Below are positions 17,164-26,264 of a stretch of DNA of 28,238 nucleotides, in pieces (positions within the stretch are counted from its first letter, which is position 1; every line of letters begins with the position of its first letter). The stretch covers positions 1 through 28,238 of the forward strand of contig DWZP01000023.1 of assembly GCA_019117495.1 (NCBI GenBank). Reading direction: 5' to 3'. The translations under genes were made by a program, and so were the position numbers. Source of the stretch: Fusicatenibacter_A intestinipullorum. Lineage in GTDB: Bacteria; Bacillota; Negativicutes; Acidaminococcales; Acidaminococcaceae. The notes under the pieces are model-generated. The model saw only the letters and a list, made by a program, of their open reading frames with translations. It had not been told where the DNA came from and made no database searches.

Positions 17164-17979
17164 ATGAAAATTGCAGAAATAAAAGAACTGCTTGCCAATA
17201 ACCCGAATGAAGAACTTTTGGCAGAACTTGCCAAAGACGGGCGCAGCGGCGTGCAGAAACTTGTGGCGGCTTATTATAAAAAACAGCAGGCAGAACAGGC
17301 GGAGCGCGAACGCTTTGCCAAAATGCTGATGTACGAAAATAACTGCTATAATGACGGGGTAAAGTTTGTGGCAGGCGTTGATGAAGCAGGGCGCGGGCCG
17401 CTGGCCGGGCCTATGGTTATAGGCGCGGTTATTTTGCCGCAGAATGTTTTTATTAAAGGGCTGAACGATTCCAAAAAACTTACGGCAGCCAAACGTGAGC
17501 AGCTTTACGGGGAAATTTTGGAAAAAGCGCTGGCGGTTTCGGTTAATATAGTAAGCGTTTACAATATCGACAGGCTTAATATTTACCGTGCCACGCAGGA
17601 AGGTATGGCGCAAGTGCTTGAAAGCTTAAAAATCCGCCCGCAGGCGGCGCTTATAGATGCCATGCCCGTGCAGGCAGGGGATATCAAAACCTATTCACTT
17701 ATTCACGGCGATGCTCTCAGCGCTTCGATAGCGGCGGCTTCGGTAATAGCAAAAGTTACCCGTGACAGAATGATGGAACAGCTTGCGGCAGAGTATCCGC
17801 AGTACGGCTGGGCACACAACAAAGGCTATGGCAGTGCGGAGCATATGCAGGCAGTGCTGGAATACGGCGCAACAAGCTGGCACCGCCGCAGCTATGAACC
17901 TGTAAAAAGCATGCATCTGCCCCCGGCCGAATCGGTGCCTAATAAAATAATCCGTCTGCCGGAGGAAGCTGATGGCTGA
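17164..17979 (+). CDS. rnhB: Ribonuclease HII
   Basis: 271 residues. It cuts the RNA strand of RNA-DNA hybrids and single ribonucleotides in DNA. A roughly 65-residue N-terminal extension, as in Bacillus RNase HII, precedes the catalytic core. Acidic residues: D73-E74 in GVDEAGRGPLAG, D165 in ALIDAMP, D201 in VTRDRMM. AGGGG at 17151-17155 gives 8-nt spacing. Its end overlaps yraN by 8 nt, so the two are coupled. Confidence 0.95.
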   Translation: MKIAEIKELLANNPNEELLAELAKDGRSGVQKLVAAYYKKQQAEQAERERFAKMLMYENNCYNDGVKFVAGVDEAGRGPLAGPMVIGAVILPQNVFIKGLNDSKKLTAAKREQLYGEILEKALAVSVNIVSVYNIDRLNIYRATQEGMAQVLESLKIRPQAALIDAMPVQAGDIKTYSLIHGDALSASIAAASVIAKVTRDRMMEQLAAEYPQYGWAHNKGYGSAEHMQAVLEYGATSWHRRSYEPVKSMHLPPAESVPNKIIRLPEEADG

Positions 17980-18328
17980 CAGGCGCAGTGATTTTGGCAG
18001 GCGCGGCGAAGATGCGGCCTGCGCTTATTTGCTGCGGCACGGTTACAGCATTGTAGAGCGTAATTACCGCTGCCGCCGCGGAGAGATTGATATAATTGCG
18101 GTTAAAGACGGCGGAGCGGTGTTTGTTGAGGTAAAAACGCGCCGCAGCTTAAAGTTTGGCACGCCGGGCATGGCGGTAACTTATGCCAAGCAGCAGAAAA
18201 TCCGCACCACGGCGCTGCACTATTTGCAGCAGTGCGGCGGAGGGTACAATAAAATAGCTTTTGATGTAATAGAAATTGTGGCAGATGACGGCAAGGCAAA
18301 ATTGCGCCATCTGCAAAATTGTTTTTAG
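17972..18328 (+). CDS. yraN: UPF0102 family protein YraN, nuclease-like fold
   Basis: 118 residues, usual for YraN. The pattern G-x2-GE-x2-A-x2-L near the start, RNYRCRRGEIDII, and VFVEVKTRR give the restriction-endonuclease-like core (E in GEID, E-x-K in VEVKTR). Function is not firmly known; a DNA-processing role is assumed from the fold and the frequent link to comM. GGAGGA at 17961-17966 sets the start within the end of rnhB. Confidence 0.92.
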   Translation: MADRRSDFGRRGEDAACAYLLRHGYSIVERNYRCRRGEIDIIAVKDGGAVFVEVKTRRSLKFGTPGMAVTYAKQQKIRTTALHYLQQCGGGYNKIAFDVIEIVADDGKAKLRHLQNCF

Positions 18329-18338
18329 GGGAGATATA

Positions 18339-19859
18339 ATGTACGCAAAAACCTTCGGGGAAACTGTTTGTGGTATTAATGGTGAAGAAATAATTATTGA
18401 AGTTGATATATCCAACGGGCTGCCGGGATTTGACATTGTAGGGCTGCCTGATACGGCGGTAAAGGAATCGCGCGAGCGCGTAAGGGCGGCGCTGAAAAAT
18501 TCCGGGCTGATGTTTCCCCTGACGCGCATTACCGTAAACCTTGCTCCGGCCGATTTGCGCAAAGACGGCAGCAGCCTTGATTTGCCGATTGCCGTTGGCA
18601 TATTAACGGCAGCCGGAAGTTTATTGCAGGAAGAAGCAGAAGGTAAAATTTTTGTGGGCGAACTTGCTCTTGACGGCAGCATACGTCAGGTGGCGGGCGT
18701 TTTGCCAATGATTTTATATGCCCGTGAACATGGCTGGCGCGAAATTTACATACCGCAGGGCAACGCGGCGGAAGGCGAACTGGTGGACGGCATAGATGTA
18801 TATACGCCTGCCAGTTTGAGCGAGCTTGTAAGCCATTTGAAAAAGCAGGAGCGTTTAACGCCGCTGCCAAAAATACAGTTCGGCACGGAAACGGCAGGCA
18901 GCGGCGACATTGACTTTGCCGAAGTGCGCGGTCAGCAGGTTGTTAAGCGTGCACTGGAAATTGCCGCGGCAGGCGGGCATAATGTATTGATGGTTGGCGC
19001 GCCGGGCAGCGGCAAAACCATGCTGGCACGCCGTTTGCCAACCATATTGCCGCCGATGACGGAAGATGAAATCTTGGAAATAACCAAAATTTACAGTATT
19101 GCCGGGCTTTTAAACGGCAAAAAACAGCTTGTGCTGGAACGACCCTTCCGCAGCCCGCACCATACGGTATCGGCAAGCGCGTTAATTGGCGGCGGCAGCG
19201 TGCCGAAGCCGGGCGAAGTTACGCTCAGCCATAACGGCGTACTGTTTTTGGATGAACTGCCGGAGTTTTCACGCCAGGCGCTGGAGGTTCTGCGCCAGCC
19301 GTTGGAGGACGGCGTGGTAACAATCAGTCGCGTGCAGGCAAGCTTGTCTTTCCCCGCACGGCTGATTTTAATAACCGCTCAAAACCCGTGCCCCTGCGGA
19401 TTCTTGGGCGATAAGGTTCACAGCTGTACCTGCCGCCCGCACGAAATTGAGCGTTACCGGCGCAAAATTTCCGGCCCGCTTTTAGACCGCATTGATATAC
19501 AGGTAACTGTGCCGCGCCTTGAATATGACGACTTAAAAGATAAAACCGAAGGCGAAAGTTCTGCCGTTATACGCAGCCGCGTTGTAAAAGCGCGCGGCGT
19601 ACAGCGCAAACGTTTTGAAGGCAGCGGCGTGCACTGCAACGCGCAGATGAACAAAAAACAGCTTAATAAATACTGCAAGCTGGAGCCGCAGGCCGAAGCC
19701 ATGCTTGGTAAATGCTTTGCCGCGCTTGGGCTCAGCGCCCGCACGCATGACCGCATTGTTAAAGTGGCGCGCACCATTGCTGACCTTGAAGGAAGCGCAG
19801 CTATAAAAGCGGCTCACGTTGCCGAAGCCATACAACTGCGCACGAGTGTACAAAGATAA
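18339..19859 (+). CDS. comM: ComM/YifB-family AAA+ ATPase (Mg-chelatase-like)
   Basis: 506 residues from ATG 18339, chosen because AGGGGAG (18327-18333) precedes it; a longer frame from 18276 overlaps yraN without a ribosome site. N-terminal Lon-protease-like domain (GLPGFDIVGLPDTAVKESRE), Walker A GAPGSGKT (220-227), Walker B VLFLDE (301-306), a cysteine cluster NPCPCGF...CTC, and a C-terminal Mg-chelatase-like helical domain. In other bacteria ComM is a hexameric helicase that drives branch migration during uptake and integration of foreign DNA. No terminator is obvious after it. Confidence 0.93.
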   Translation: MYAKTFGETVCGINGEEIIIEVDISNGLPGFDIVGLPDTAVKESRERVRAALKNSGLMFPLTRITVNLAPADLRKDGSSLDLPIAVGILTAAGSLLQEEAEGKIFVGELALDGSIRQVAGVLPMILYAREHGWREIYIPQGNAAEGELVDGIDVYTPASLSELVSHLKKQERLTPLPKIQFGTETAGSGDIDFAEVRGQQVVKRALEIAAAGGHNVLMVGAPGSGKTMLARRLPTILPPMTEDEILEITKIYSIAGLLNGKKQLVLERPFRSPHHTVSASALIGGGSVPKPGEVTLSHNGVLFLDELPEFSRQALEVLRQPLEDGVVTISRVQASLSFPARLILITAQNPCPCGFLGDKVHSCTCRPHEIERYRRKISGPLLDRIDIQVTVPRLEYDDLKDKTEGESSAVIRSRVVKARGVQRKRFEGSGVHCNAQMNKKQLNKYCKLEPQAEAMLGKCFAALGLSARTHDRIVKVARTIADLEGSAAIKAAHVAEAIQLRTSVQR

Positions 19860-19884
19860 TTAATATTTTTGGAAAATTGAACAA

Positions 19885-19913
19885 TTACCACTCATTTTAT
19901 GGTAAAATATAAC
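19885..19913 (+). promoter_or_regulatory. Candidate promoter with inverted repeat before the ACT gene
   Basis: TTACCA (19885-19890), a 17-nt spacer and TATAAC (19908-19913). TTACCA and TGGTAA (19900-19905) form an inverted repeat across the -35 box and spacer, a possible operator. Confidence 0.35.
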
Positions 19914-19953
19914 ATATTTATAATTTTAAGGCCCCTTAAGAGGAGGAACAAAA

Positions 19954-20223
19954 ATGCGCATAGTTGTAACAATTGTAGGTAAAGACAGAGTAGGCATTAT
20001 TGCACGCGCCAGCAACGTACTGGCAGAGCATAACATTAATATCCTTAATATTAACCAGAATATTATGGATGGCTTTTTTAACATGGTACTTATTGCCAAT
20101 ATGGAAAAAGCCGATTTGCAGCTTGATAAATTAAAAGATGTGTTTACTGCGCTTGGCAATGAAATAGGCGTGGAAATCCGCGTGCAGAGCGAAGAAATTT
20201 TTACGGCTATGCACCGTATTTAG
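19954..20223 (+). CDS. ACT domain protein, UPF0237 family
   Basis: 89 residues forming one ACT domain (VVTIVGKDRVGIIARASNVL, then NINILNINQNIMDGFFNMVL). Stand-alone ACT proteins of this family bind small ligands, likely amino acids, and are almost always next to a UPF0210 gene, as here (10 nt apart). Related proteins in other bacteria are linked to glycine-cleavage regulation (GcvR-like). The exact ligand is unknown. AGGAGG at 19941-19946 sets the start. Confidence 0.9.
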   Translation: MRIVVTIVGKDRVGIIARASNVLAEHNINILNINQNIMDGFFNMVLIANMEKADLQLDKLKDVFTALGNEIGVEIRVQSEEIFTAMHRI

Positions 20224-20233
20224 GAGGCCGCCT

Positions 20234-21592
20234 ATGTTTGAAATTAAAGACGTTTTAGAAACAACGCGCATGATTACCGAAAATAATCTTGACGTGCGCA
20301 CCATTACCATGGGCATCAGCCTGCGTGACTGCGCACACCCGGATATTAAGGTAACGGCGCAGAAGATTTACGATAAAGTTACCAAAAAAGCAGAAAACCT
20401 TGTTAAAGTAGGGCAGGAACTGGAAACGGAACTCGGTGTGCCCATTATTAACAAGCGCGTATCCGTAACTCCTGTTGCCATTGTGGGCGAAAGCTGCGAC
20501 GCAGCAAGCTATGTGCCGCTGGCCAAAGCTCTTGACGACGCAGGCCGCACCATCGGCGTTGATTTTGTCGGTGGTTTTTCCGCACTTGTCGATAAGGGCT
20601 ACACCAACGGCGACCGCAAACTGATTGCGTCCATTCCGGAAGCACTTGCCGAAACGCAGATTGTTTGTTCTTCCGTCAGCGTGGGCTCTACCAAATGCGG
20701 CATTAATATGGATGCCGTTGCCGAAATGGGCCGCGTTGTTAAAGAAGCAGCCGCTTTAACGGCCGACCGTGATGCTATCGGCTGCGCCAAACTGGTAATT
20801 TTCTGCAATGCCGTGCAGGATAACCCCTTCATGGCTGGTGCTTTCCACGGCGTTACCGAACCGGAAAGCGTTATTAATGTAGGCGTCAGCGGCCCGGGCG
20901 TTGTAAAGCACGCGCTGGAATCCGTACGCGGCGCCGATGTTGGCACCGTTGCCGAAACCATTAAAAAGACGGCGTTTAAAATTACCCGCGTAGGCCAGCT
21001 GGTTGCGCAGGAAGCAGCACGCCGCTTAAATACGCAGTTCGGCATTATCGACCTTTCGCTTGCACCGACGCCTGCCATTGGCGACAGTGTTGCCCACATT
21101 CTTGAAGAAATCGGCCTCGAAAGCACCGGCGGCCCCGGCACAACAGCCGCACTTGCAATGCTTAACGACGCGGTTAAAAAAGGCGGCTTAATGGCGTCAA
21201 GCTATGTCGGCGGCTTAAGCGGCGCTTTTATTCCCGTTAGCGAAGATGCCGGCATGATTGCCGCCGTTGAACGCGGCAGCCTGACGCTGGAAAAACTCGA
21301 AGCCATGACCTGCGTATGCTCCGTAGGCCTTGATATGATTGCCGTACCAGGCGATATTACGGCAGAAACCATTTCGGCAATTATTGCCGATGAAGCCGCT
21401 ATCGGTATGATTAACAATAAAACCACAGCAGTGCGCCTTGTGCCTGTGCCGGGCAAAAAAGTGGGCGACAGGGTAGAATTTGGCGGGCTTTTGGGCTATG
21501 CGCCTGTTATTGCCGTAAGCAAATTCAAGCCCGATGCCTTTATTGCCCGCGGCGGCAGAATACCCGCACCGGTAAGGAGCCTGACCAACTAA
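20234..21592 (+). CDS. UPF0210 (DUF711/PFL) family protein
   Basis: 452 residues, the family's normal length. It has the conserved N-terminus (VLETTRMITENNLDVRTITMG, then LRDCAHPD) and a glycine-rich C-terminal half typical of a pyruvate-formate-lyase-like barrel fold. No glycyl-radical site is evident and the reaction is unknown. It sits 10 nt after the ACT gene and its stop overlaps nth by 1 nt (TAATG). The ACT partner probably senses a ligand for it. Confidence 0.92.
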   Translation: MFEIKDVLETTRMITENNLDVRTITMGISLRDCAHPDIKVTAQKIYDKVTKKAENLVKVGQELETELGVPIINKRVSVTPVAIVGESCDAASYVPLAKALDDAGRTIGVDFVGGFSALVDKGYTNGDRKLIASIPEALAETQIVCSSVSVGSTKCGINMDAVAEMGRVVKEAAALTADRDAIGCAKLVIFCNAVQDNPFMAGAFHGVTEPESVINVGVSGPGVVKHALESVRGADVGTVAETIKKTAFKITRVGQLVAQEAARRLNTQFGIIDLSLAPTPAIGDSVAHILEEIGLESTGGPGTTAALAMLNDAVKKGGLMASSYVGGLSGAFIPVSEDAGMIAAVERGSLTLEKLEAMTCVCSVGLDMIAVPGDITAETISAIIADEAAIGMINNKTTAVRLVPVPGKKVGDRVEFGGLLGYAPVIAVSKFKPDAFIARGGRIPAPVRSLTN

Positions 21593-22230
21593 TGCGCAAG
21601 CAGCAGCGTGATGAAATATTAAAAGTTCTTGAAGATACATATAAAGATACCAAAACAGCGCTTAATTACAATTCGCCGTTTGAACTTTTGGTTGCGGTAA
21701 TTATGTCTGCCCAGTGTACCGATGAACGTGTCAACAAAATTACGGCACGCATCTTTCCTAAATATAACACGCCAGAAAAAATGGGCGCGCTTACGCAGGA
21801 AGAACTGGAAAATGAAATCCGCGACTGCGGCCTTTTCCGCGCCAAAGCCAAAAACCTTCTGGCAACCTGCCATATGCTGGTGCAGGAATACAACAGCACC
21901 GTGCCCGATACCATTGAAAAGCTGATGACGCTGCCGGGCGTTGGCAAAAAAACGGCCAATGTAATAGCAAGCATTATTTACAATGTGCCGGCCATTGCCG
22001 TAGATACGCATGTTTTCCGCGTTTCGCACCGGCTGGGGCTTGCAAAGGGTGCAGACCCGCTTGCAACCGAAAAAGAACTGCAAAAAGCAATACCCATGGA
22101 AAAATGGAGCGATGCGCACCACTGGCTTATCTGGCACGGCCGTAAAATTTGCAAAGCACGCAAACCCCTGTGCAGCGAATGTATGCTGACAGAGCTGTGC
22201 CCCTATAAAGAAAAGAATTTTGCAAAATAA
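21592..22230 (+). CDS. nth: Endonuclease III
   Basis: 212 residues. A DNA glycosylase/AP lyase that removes oxidised pyrimidines. Helix-hairpin-helix LPGVGKKTA carries the catalytic Lys (K120), D138 lies in AVDTHVFR, and the 4Fe-4S loop has C187, C194, C197, C203 (C-x6-C-x2-C-x5-C). Complete and standard. Its start is coupled to the UPF0210 stop, and it ends at a terminator shared with the opposite gene. Confidence 0.96.
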   Translation: MRKQQRDEILKVLEDTYKDTKTALNYNSPFELLVAVIMSAQCTDERVNKITARIFPKYNTPEKMGALTQEELENEIRDCGLFRAKAKNLLATCHMLVQEYNSTVPDTIEKLMTLPGVGKKTANVIASIIYNVPAIAVDTHVFRVSHRLGLAKGADPLATEKELQKAIPMEKWSDAHHWLIWHGRKICKARKPLCSECMLTELCPYKEKNFAK

Positions 22231-22240
22231 CGCCAAAATA

Positions 22241-22273
22241 AAAACTCCCGAAGTTTACTGCTTCGGGAGTTTT
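22241..22273. terminator. Bidirectional terminator between nth and the DUF4127 gene
   Basis: AAAACTCCCGAAG (22241-22253) pairs perfectly with CTTCGGGAGTTTT (22261-22273) around a 7-nt loop. The A and T ends serve both strands. Confidence 0.9.
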
Positions 22274-22284
22274 GCTGTATATGG

Positions 22285-23877
22285 CTATTTCTTTCTGTCT
22301 GTAGGCGTAACGCTTATTTCAAAAAGCCTGTCCCACGGAAAACCTACTTTAAATTTAAAATCTTCGGTAAAGGGGTATTTGCGTGCAAGCTCATCGCAAA
22401 CATCCTGCGCCAGCGCAGAAACATGCTTTTTGGAACTTCCGAGCTTGTAAACTTCTTCGCTGCTGCCACTGCGTTCCAAAAAGTCCGTGGCATCACGCCG
22501 CGCGTTCGATTGGTAAAACCAGTCGTCAACAAGGCGCAGACGCATCAGCAGTGCGTTGTCCTCAGTGCTTATCTGCGGGGCTAAAATGCCCTGGGCAATG
22601 GCAAAGCCGATAGTGTTGTCGGCCGTGTTCCAGCCGTTATACGCAGTAAGCTTTTCCAAATTGCCGCGGTTGGCAAATTCGTTCATAAAGCCGTTATCGG
22701 CACCGTTGGAATATGTAACATCTGCCAGTGAAACCCTTGTGCCGCTGTTTAAAAATTTTTCCAGCTCGCCGATATATTTTTTGTCGCGCGGCGAGGCGAA
22801 AAACTGGTTGCTTGGCGCGGTTGAATCCATCATTACGCCGTCTTTGGGCGTGTTAACTGCCAGAATAAAATCGGCTTCGGCGGCGTTAACGGTTGGGCGT
22901 GCATCGGCAACAAGTATCTGTTCCGGCACGGATTCGCCAAGCGTGCTGTCGGAATACTGCGGTATTGTGGTACGCCCGGGTCCTTCGGCGTAATAAGTGT
23001 AAACAAGCGGGTGCTCGCGGTTCTTTTCGTTAACGGCGCGTGTTAAAAGCAGCATGCCAAGCTGGTCAACGCCAGGAATAATCTGGAAAATCTGGTCAGA
23101 AAGCGCAAAAGCGTCGCGCTTTATGTAACGCGCTTCCATATGCGTTGCCGAAAGCGGCGCATTGTCATCCTTGCCTATGGCAAGATAATGAAAGCGGTAT
23201 TTTGCGGTAAGCTCAGTAAGCGATTTATTAACATGGTAGTTTTTTAAACGCCTTTGCAGCCAGTCGTTTAAATCAGCCTGCGGCAGGTTGTTTTTTATGG
23301 CCTGCTTTGCAAGGCTTTCGCGCAGCGTTAAACCCGTGGTATCCTCTTTATCCAAAAGTTCGGAATAACGGAAAATGGCAGGCCCGATTTTGCTGTAATA
23401 TGGCGGCTCAACATTGCCGAAGCTTGCACGCGGCGTACGCATTAATGTAGAATACACATAAAGCGGCATGGGCAGCCTTTCGCGCAGCATTTCCAAACGC
23501 TGAACGCGTGCCTGCAAGGTTGTTTCGTCAAAAAAATGCGTGCGGCTGGCAACCAGCCCGCCGTAAATAAGCGCGTCCGAAGATATTACTGCCGCATCGG
23601 CGTCAGGCGCGTTTTCCACCAGCCACTGCCAAAGCCTGTCCGGGTCGCCGGTGCGGTCTGCCGAAGCAAGGTATTTTTCCGGCGGCGTCAGTATTTCATA
23701 ACCGGCAGCCTGTAAATTTTTAACCGGGTAGCTGTAAGTAACCGGCCTGTCATCAAGCGGAATATAAATAAACGTGCCCTTGTATTTTTCTTTTGCCTGT
23801 ACGCCCGGCACCATTAAAAAAGTACACAGCGCGGCAAATAATATTTTCAGCATGGCTTTATAAAATTTAAAACGCAT
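22285..23877 (-). CDS. Secreted DUF4127 family protein
   Basis: 530 residues. A signal peptide is plain (KFYKAMLKILFAALCTFLM, cleavage likely after VQA at 28). The mature part opens with the family signature IYIPLDDRPVTYSYP and continues with DALIYGGLVASR and related blocks known from DUF4127. No enzyme activity is known to me; several conserved Asp, Arg and His residues suggest a hydrolase-like pocket, which is a guess. GGAG 8 nt upstream of ATG 23877 supports the start. It is a single-gene unit, back to back with thrS. Confidence 0.85.
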   Translation of the reverse strand: MRFKFYKAMLKILFAALCTFLMVPGVQAKEKYKGTFIYIPLDDRPVTYSYPVKNLQAAGYEILTPPEKYLASADRTGDPDRLWQWLVENAPDADAAVISSDALIYGGLVASRTHFFDETTLQARVQRLEMLRERLPMPLYVYSTLMRTPRASFGNVEPPYYSKIGPAIFRYSELLDKEDTTGLTLRESLAKQAIKNNLPQADLNDWLQRRLKNYHVNKSLTELTAKYRFHYLAIGKDDNAPLSATHMEARYIKRDAFALSDQIFQIIPGVDQLGMLLLTRAVNEKNREHPLVYTYYAEGPGRTTIPQYSDSTLGESVPEQILVADARPTVNAAEADFILAVNTPKDGVMMDSTAPSNQFFASPRDKKYIGELEKFLNSGTRVSLADVTYSNGADNGFMNEFANRGNLEKLTAYNGWNTADNTIGFAIAQGILAPQISTEDNALLMRLRLVDDWFYQSNARRDATDFLERSGSSEEVYKLGSSKKHVSALAQDVCDELARKYPFTEDFKFKVGFPWDRLFEISVTPTDRKK

Positions 23878-23971
23878 TTAACCATCTCCACCAAACATTT
23901 TTACATTGCCTTGTATTATTATAAATTTATTTACGTTTTTTTTCCAGTTAAAAAATTTATTAGCTAAAGGT

Positions 23972-24000
23972 TTGACAACTGCGGCACGTATGCTTATAAT
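23972..24000 (+). promoter_or_regulatory. thrS promoter, full consensus
   Basis: TTGACA (23972-23977), a 17-nt spacer and TATAAT (23995-24000), a perfect sigma-A match. Transcription should start near 24007. Confidence 0.9.
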
Positions 24001-24006
24001 ATAGTA

Positions 24007-24250
24007 GTAAATCAATATTACATCAGTAATGCGAAGGAAAAGGCATTTAAAGCGGCCTTACAGAAAAAACTGCCTTGGCTGAGAGCAGTTGGGAACGGTA
24101 ATTGCCAAACCACCTTCAAACTATGCCCCGAAACAGCAGTAGGCGGCATCGTATACCGGCGTTAACGGTTAACTAAGAGGGCTGCCCAAGCAGCCAATTA
24201 GGGTGGAACCGCGGATAACTCCGTCCCTTACATAAGGGATGGAGTTTTTT
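24007..24250 (+). promoter_or_regulatory. T-box leader (Thr) of thrS
   Basis: The mRNA leader binds uncharged tRNA-Thr and then allows read-through. The Stem I base is formed by GGCAT (24042-24046) and ATGCC (24123-24127). Just inside it lies ACCACC (24109-24114), giving a Thr ACC specifier. Stem III is GGCTGC-CCAA-GCAGCC (24180-24195). The conserved T-box AATTAGGGTGGAACCGCGG is at 24196-24214 and pairs with the tRNA acceptor end. The terminator follows at once. Confidence 0.92.
24217..24250 (+). terminator. T-box regulated terminator
   Basis: AACTCCGTCCCTTA (24217-24230) pairs with TAAGGGATGGAGTT (24233-24246) with one G-T wobble, then a T run to 24250. Binding of uncharged tRNA should favour the alternative antiterminator. 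Confidence 0.88.
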
Positions 24251-24272
24251 ATTTTATTCAGGAGGTAAAATT

Positions 24273-26177
24273 ATGGTTAAAGTTACTTTAAAAGACGGCA
24301 GCGTAAGGGAATACGAAGATAACGTAACCTTGCTTGAAGTTGCCAAAAGCCTTTCTCAAAAACTTGGCAAGCAGGCTTTGCTTGCTATTGTAGATGGACA
24401 GAACAAAGACCTGTCCGATAAGCTGAGCCATGATGCCAGCGTAGAATTTGTTGTGCCCGAAAGCGAAGAAGGCCTGCACGCTATCCGCCATACTGCGGCG
24501 CATGTAATGGCACAGGCTATTCAGCACCTGTTCCCGGATGTAAAATTTGCCATTGGCCCTGCCATTGCCAACGGATTTTATTACGACCTTGACAGCGAGC
24601 ACATTTTCACTCCGGAAGATTTGGCCGCTATCGAAAAAGAAATGGCAAAAATCATTAAAGCCAACATTCCTTTGGTAAGGGCAGAAATTCCCCGTGCCGA
24701 AGCACTGAAAATGTTTGAGGAGAAAAACGAAAAATATAAGGTAGAACTTATTAACGATTTGCCGGAAGACGCAATCATCAGCACCTATACCCAGGGCGAT
24801 TTTACCGATTTGTGCGCAGGCCCGCACTGCCCTTCCACCGGCCGTGTTAAAGCCTTTAAGCTGCAAAGCATTGCCGGCGCTTACTGGCGCGGCGATGAGC
24901 ACAACAAAATGCTCCAGCGTATTTATGGCACTGCTTTCCCCAGCAAAGAAGAACTTGACGCTTACTTGCACATGCTGGAAGAAGCCGCCAAGCGCGACCA
25001 CCGCAAACTCGGCAAAGAGCTTGATTTGTTCAGCATTCAGGATGAAGGCCCGGGCTTCCCGTTCTTCCATCCCAACGGCATGATTATTAAAAACACCCTT
25101 ATTGATTACTGGCGCGAAGTACACCGCCGCTACGGTTACTACGAAATTCAGACCCCGATGATTCTTTCCCGTACCCTGTGGGAACGCAGCGGACACTGGG
25201 ACCATTACCGCGACAATATGTATTTCACCAAAATTGATGAAGCCGATTACGCCGTAAAACCGATGAACTGCCCCGGCGGCATGCTGTTTTACCGTACCCA
25301 TCCGCACAGCTACCGCGAACTGCCGCTGCGCGTTGGCGAACTTGGCCTTGTACACCGCCACGAACTGAGCGGCGCCCTGCACGGCCTGTTCCGTGTACGC
25401 TGCTTCACGCAGGATGATGCCCACATCTTTATGATGCCCGAACAGATTAAAGATGTTATTCAGGAAACCATCCGCCTGTTTGACGAAGTATATGCAACCT
25501 TCGGCCTGAAATACCACGCAGAACTTTCTACCCGCCCGGATGACAGCATGGGTGATGACGAAACCTGGGAAAAAGCAACCAACGGCCTTAAAGCCGCTAT
25601 GGAAGACTTTGGCCTGCCGTACACTGTTAACGAAGGCGACGGCGCATTCTACGGCCCGAAAATTGACTTCCACCTTACCGACTCCATCGGACGTACCTGG
25701 CAGTGCGGCACCATTCAGCTTGATATGCTGCTGCCGGAAAAATTCGATTTAACCTACACCGGCGAAGACGGCTTAAAACACCGCCCGGTAATGATTCACC
25801 GCGTTGCCTACGGTTCCATTGAACGCTTTATCGGCATTTTAATTGAACACTATGCCGGTGCGTTCCCCGCATGGCTTGCTCCGTGCCAGGTCCGCATTCT
25901 GCCGATTACCGACAAACAGCACGATTACGCACAAAAACTGTACGATAAAATGTTTAAACTTGGTTTGCGTGTACACGTGGATGACCGCAACGAAAAAATC
26001 GGTTACAAAATCCGTGAAGCACAAATGCAGAAAACTCCGTACATGCTTGTAATTGGCGAAAAAGAAGTTGAAAACGGCACTGTTGCAGTACGCCGCCGCG
26101 GCGAAGGCGACATCGGCGCTATGAATCAGGATGAATTTATCGCCATGCTGCAAAAAGAAATTGCAGAGAAAAAATAA
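24273..26177 (+). CDS. thrS: Threonyl-tRNA synthetase
   Basis: 634 residues, full length. It charges tRNA-Thr in the cytoplasm. The N-terminal TGS domain (about 1-61) is followed by the editing domain with H73, H77, C181 and H185, then the class II catalytic core with zinc ligands C333, H384 and H509, and a C-terminal anticodon-binding domain (about 535-634). GGAGGT at 24261-24266 sets the start. The T-box leader upstream controls it. Codon use is strongly biased, as expected for a highly expressed gene, which also leaves a long empty frame on the opposite strand. Confidence 0.98.
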   Translation: MVKVTLKDGSVREYEDNVTLLEVAKSLSQKLGKQALLAIVDGQNKDLSDKLSHDASVEFVVPESEEGLHAIRHTAAHVMAQAIQHLFPDVKFAIGPAIANGFYYDLDSEHIFTPEDLAAIEKEMAKIIKANIPLVRAEIPRAEALKMFEEKNEKYKVELINDLPEDAIISTYTQGDFTDLCAGPHCPSTGRVKAFKLQSIAGAYWRGDEHNKMLQRIYGTAFPSKEELDAYLHMLEEAAKRDHRKLGKELDLFSIQDEGPGFPFFHPNGMIIKNTLIDYWREVHRRYGYYEIQTPMILSRTLWERSGHWDHYRDNMYFTKIDEADYAVKPMNCPGGMLFYRTHPHSYRELPLRVGELGLVHRHELSGALHGLFRVRCFTQDDAHIFMMPEQIKDVIQETIRLFDEVYATFGLKYHAELSTRPDDSMGDDETWEKATNGLKAAMEDFGLPYTVNEGDGAFYGPKIDFHLTDSIGRTWQCGTIQLDMLLPEKFDLTYTGEDGLKHRPVMIHRVAYGSIERFIGILIEHYAGAFPAWLAPCQVRILPITDKQHDYAQKLYDKMFKLGLRVHVDDRNEKIGYKIREAQMQKTPYMLVIGEKEVENGTVAVRRRGEGDIGAMNQDEFIAMLQKEIAEKK

Positions 26178-26190
26178 TAAGGCATAAAAT

Positions 26191-26224
26191 AAAAATCGCT
26201 GTACTGGTTGGTACAGCGATTTTT
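26191..26224. terminator. Bidirectional terminator between thrS and the sigma-like gene
   Basis: AAAAATCGCTGTAC (26191-26204) pairs with GTACAGCGATTTTT (26211-26224) around TGGTTG. Confidence 0.9.
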
Positions 26225-26264
26225 TTATATAAGCAGCAAATCAGCGTTTAAAATAAAACCTGAA

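Noticed and set aside
18276..18338. Longer comM start at 18276
   Set aside because: It overlaps yraN and lacks a ribosome site; AGGGGAG precedes ATG 18339 and the protein then starts at the family's usual point.
24007..24250. thrS leader as a novel element
   Set aside because: It is a classic T-box: conserved AGGGTGGAACCGCGG, Thr specifier and terminator.
24288..25673. 461-codon open frame on the minus strand opposite thrS
   Set aside because: Lies wholly antisense to a full-length thrS; it arises from strong codon bias, and the protein resembles no family I know.
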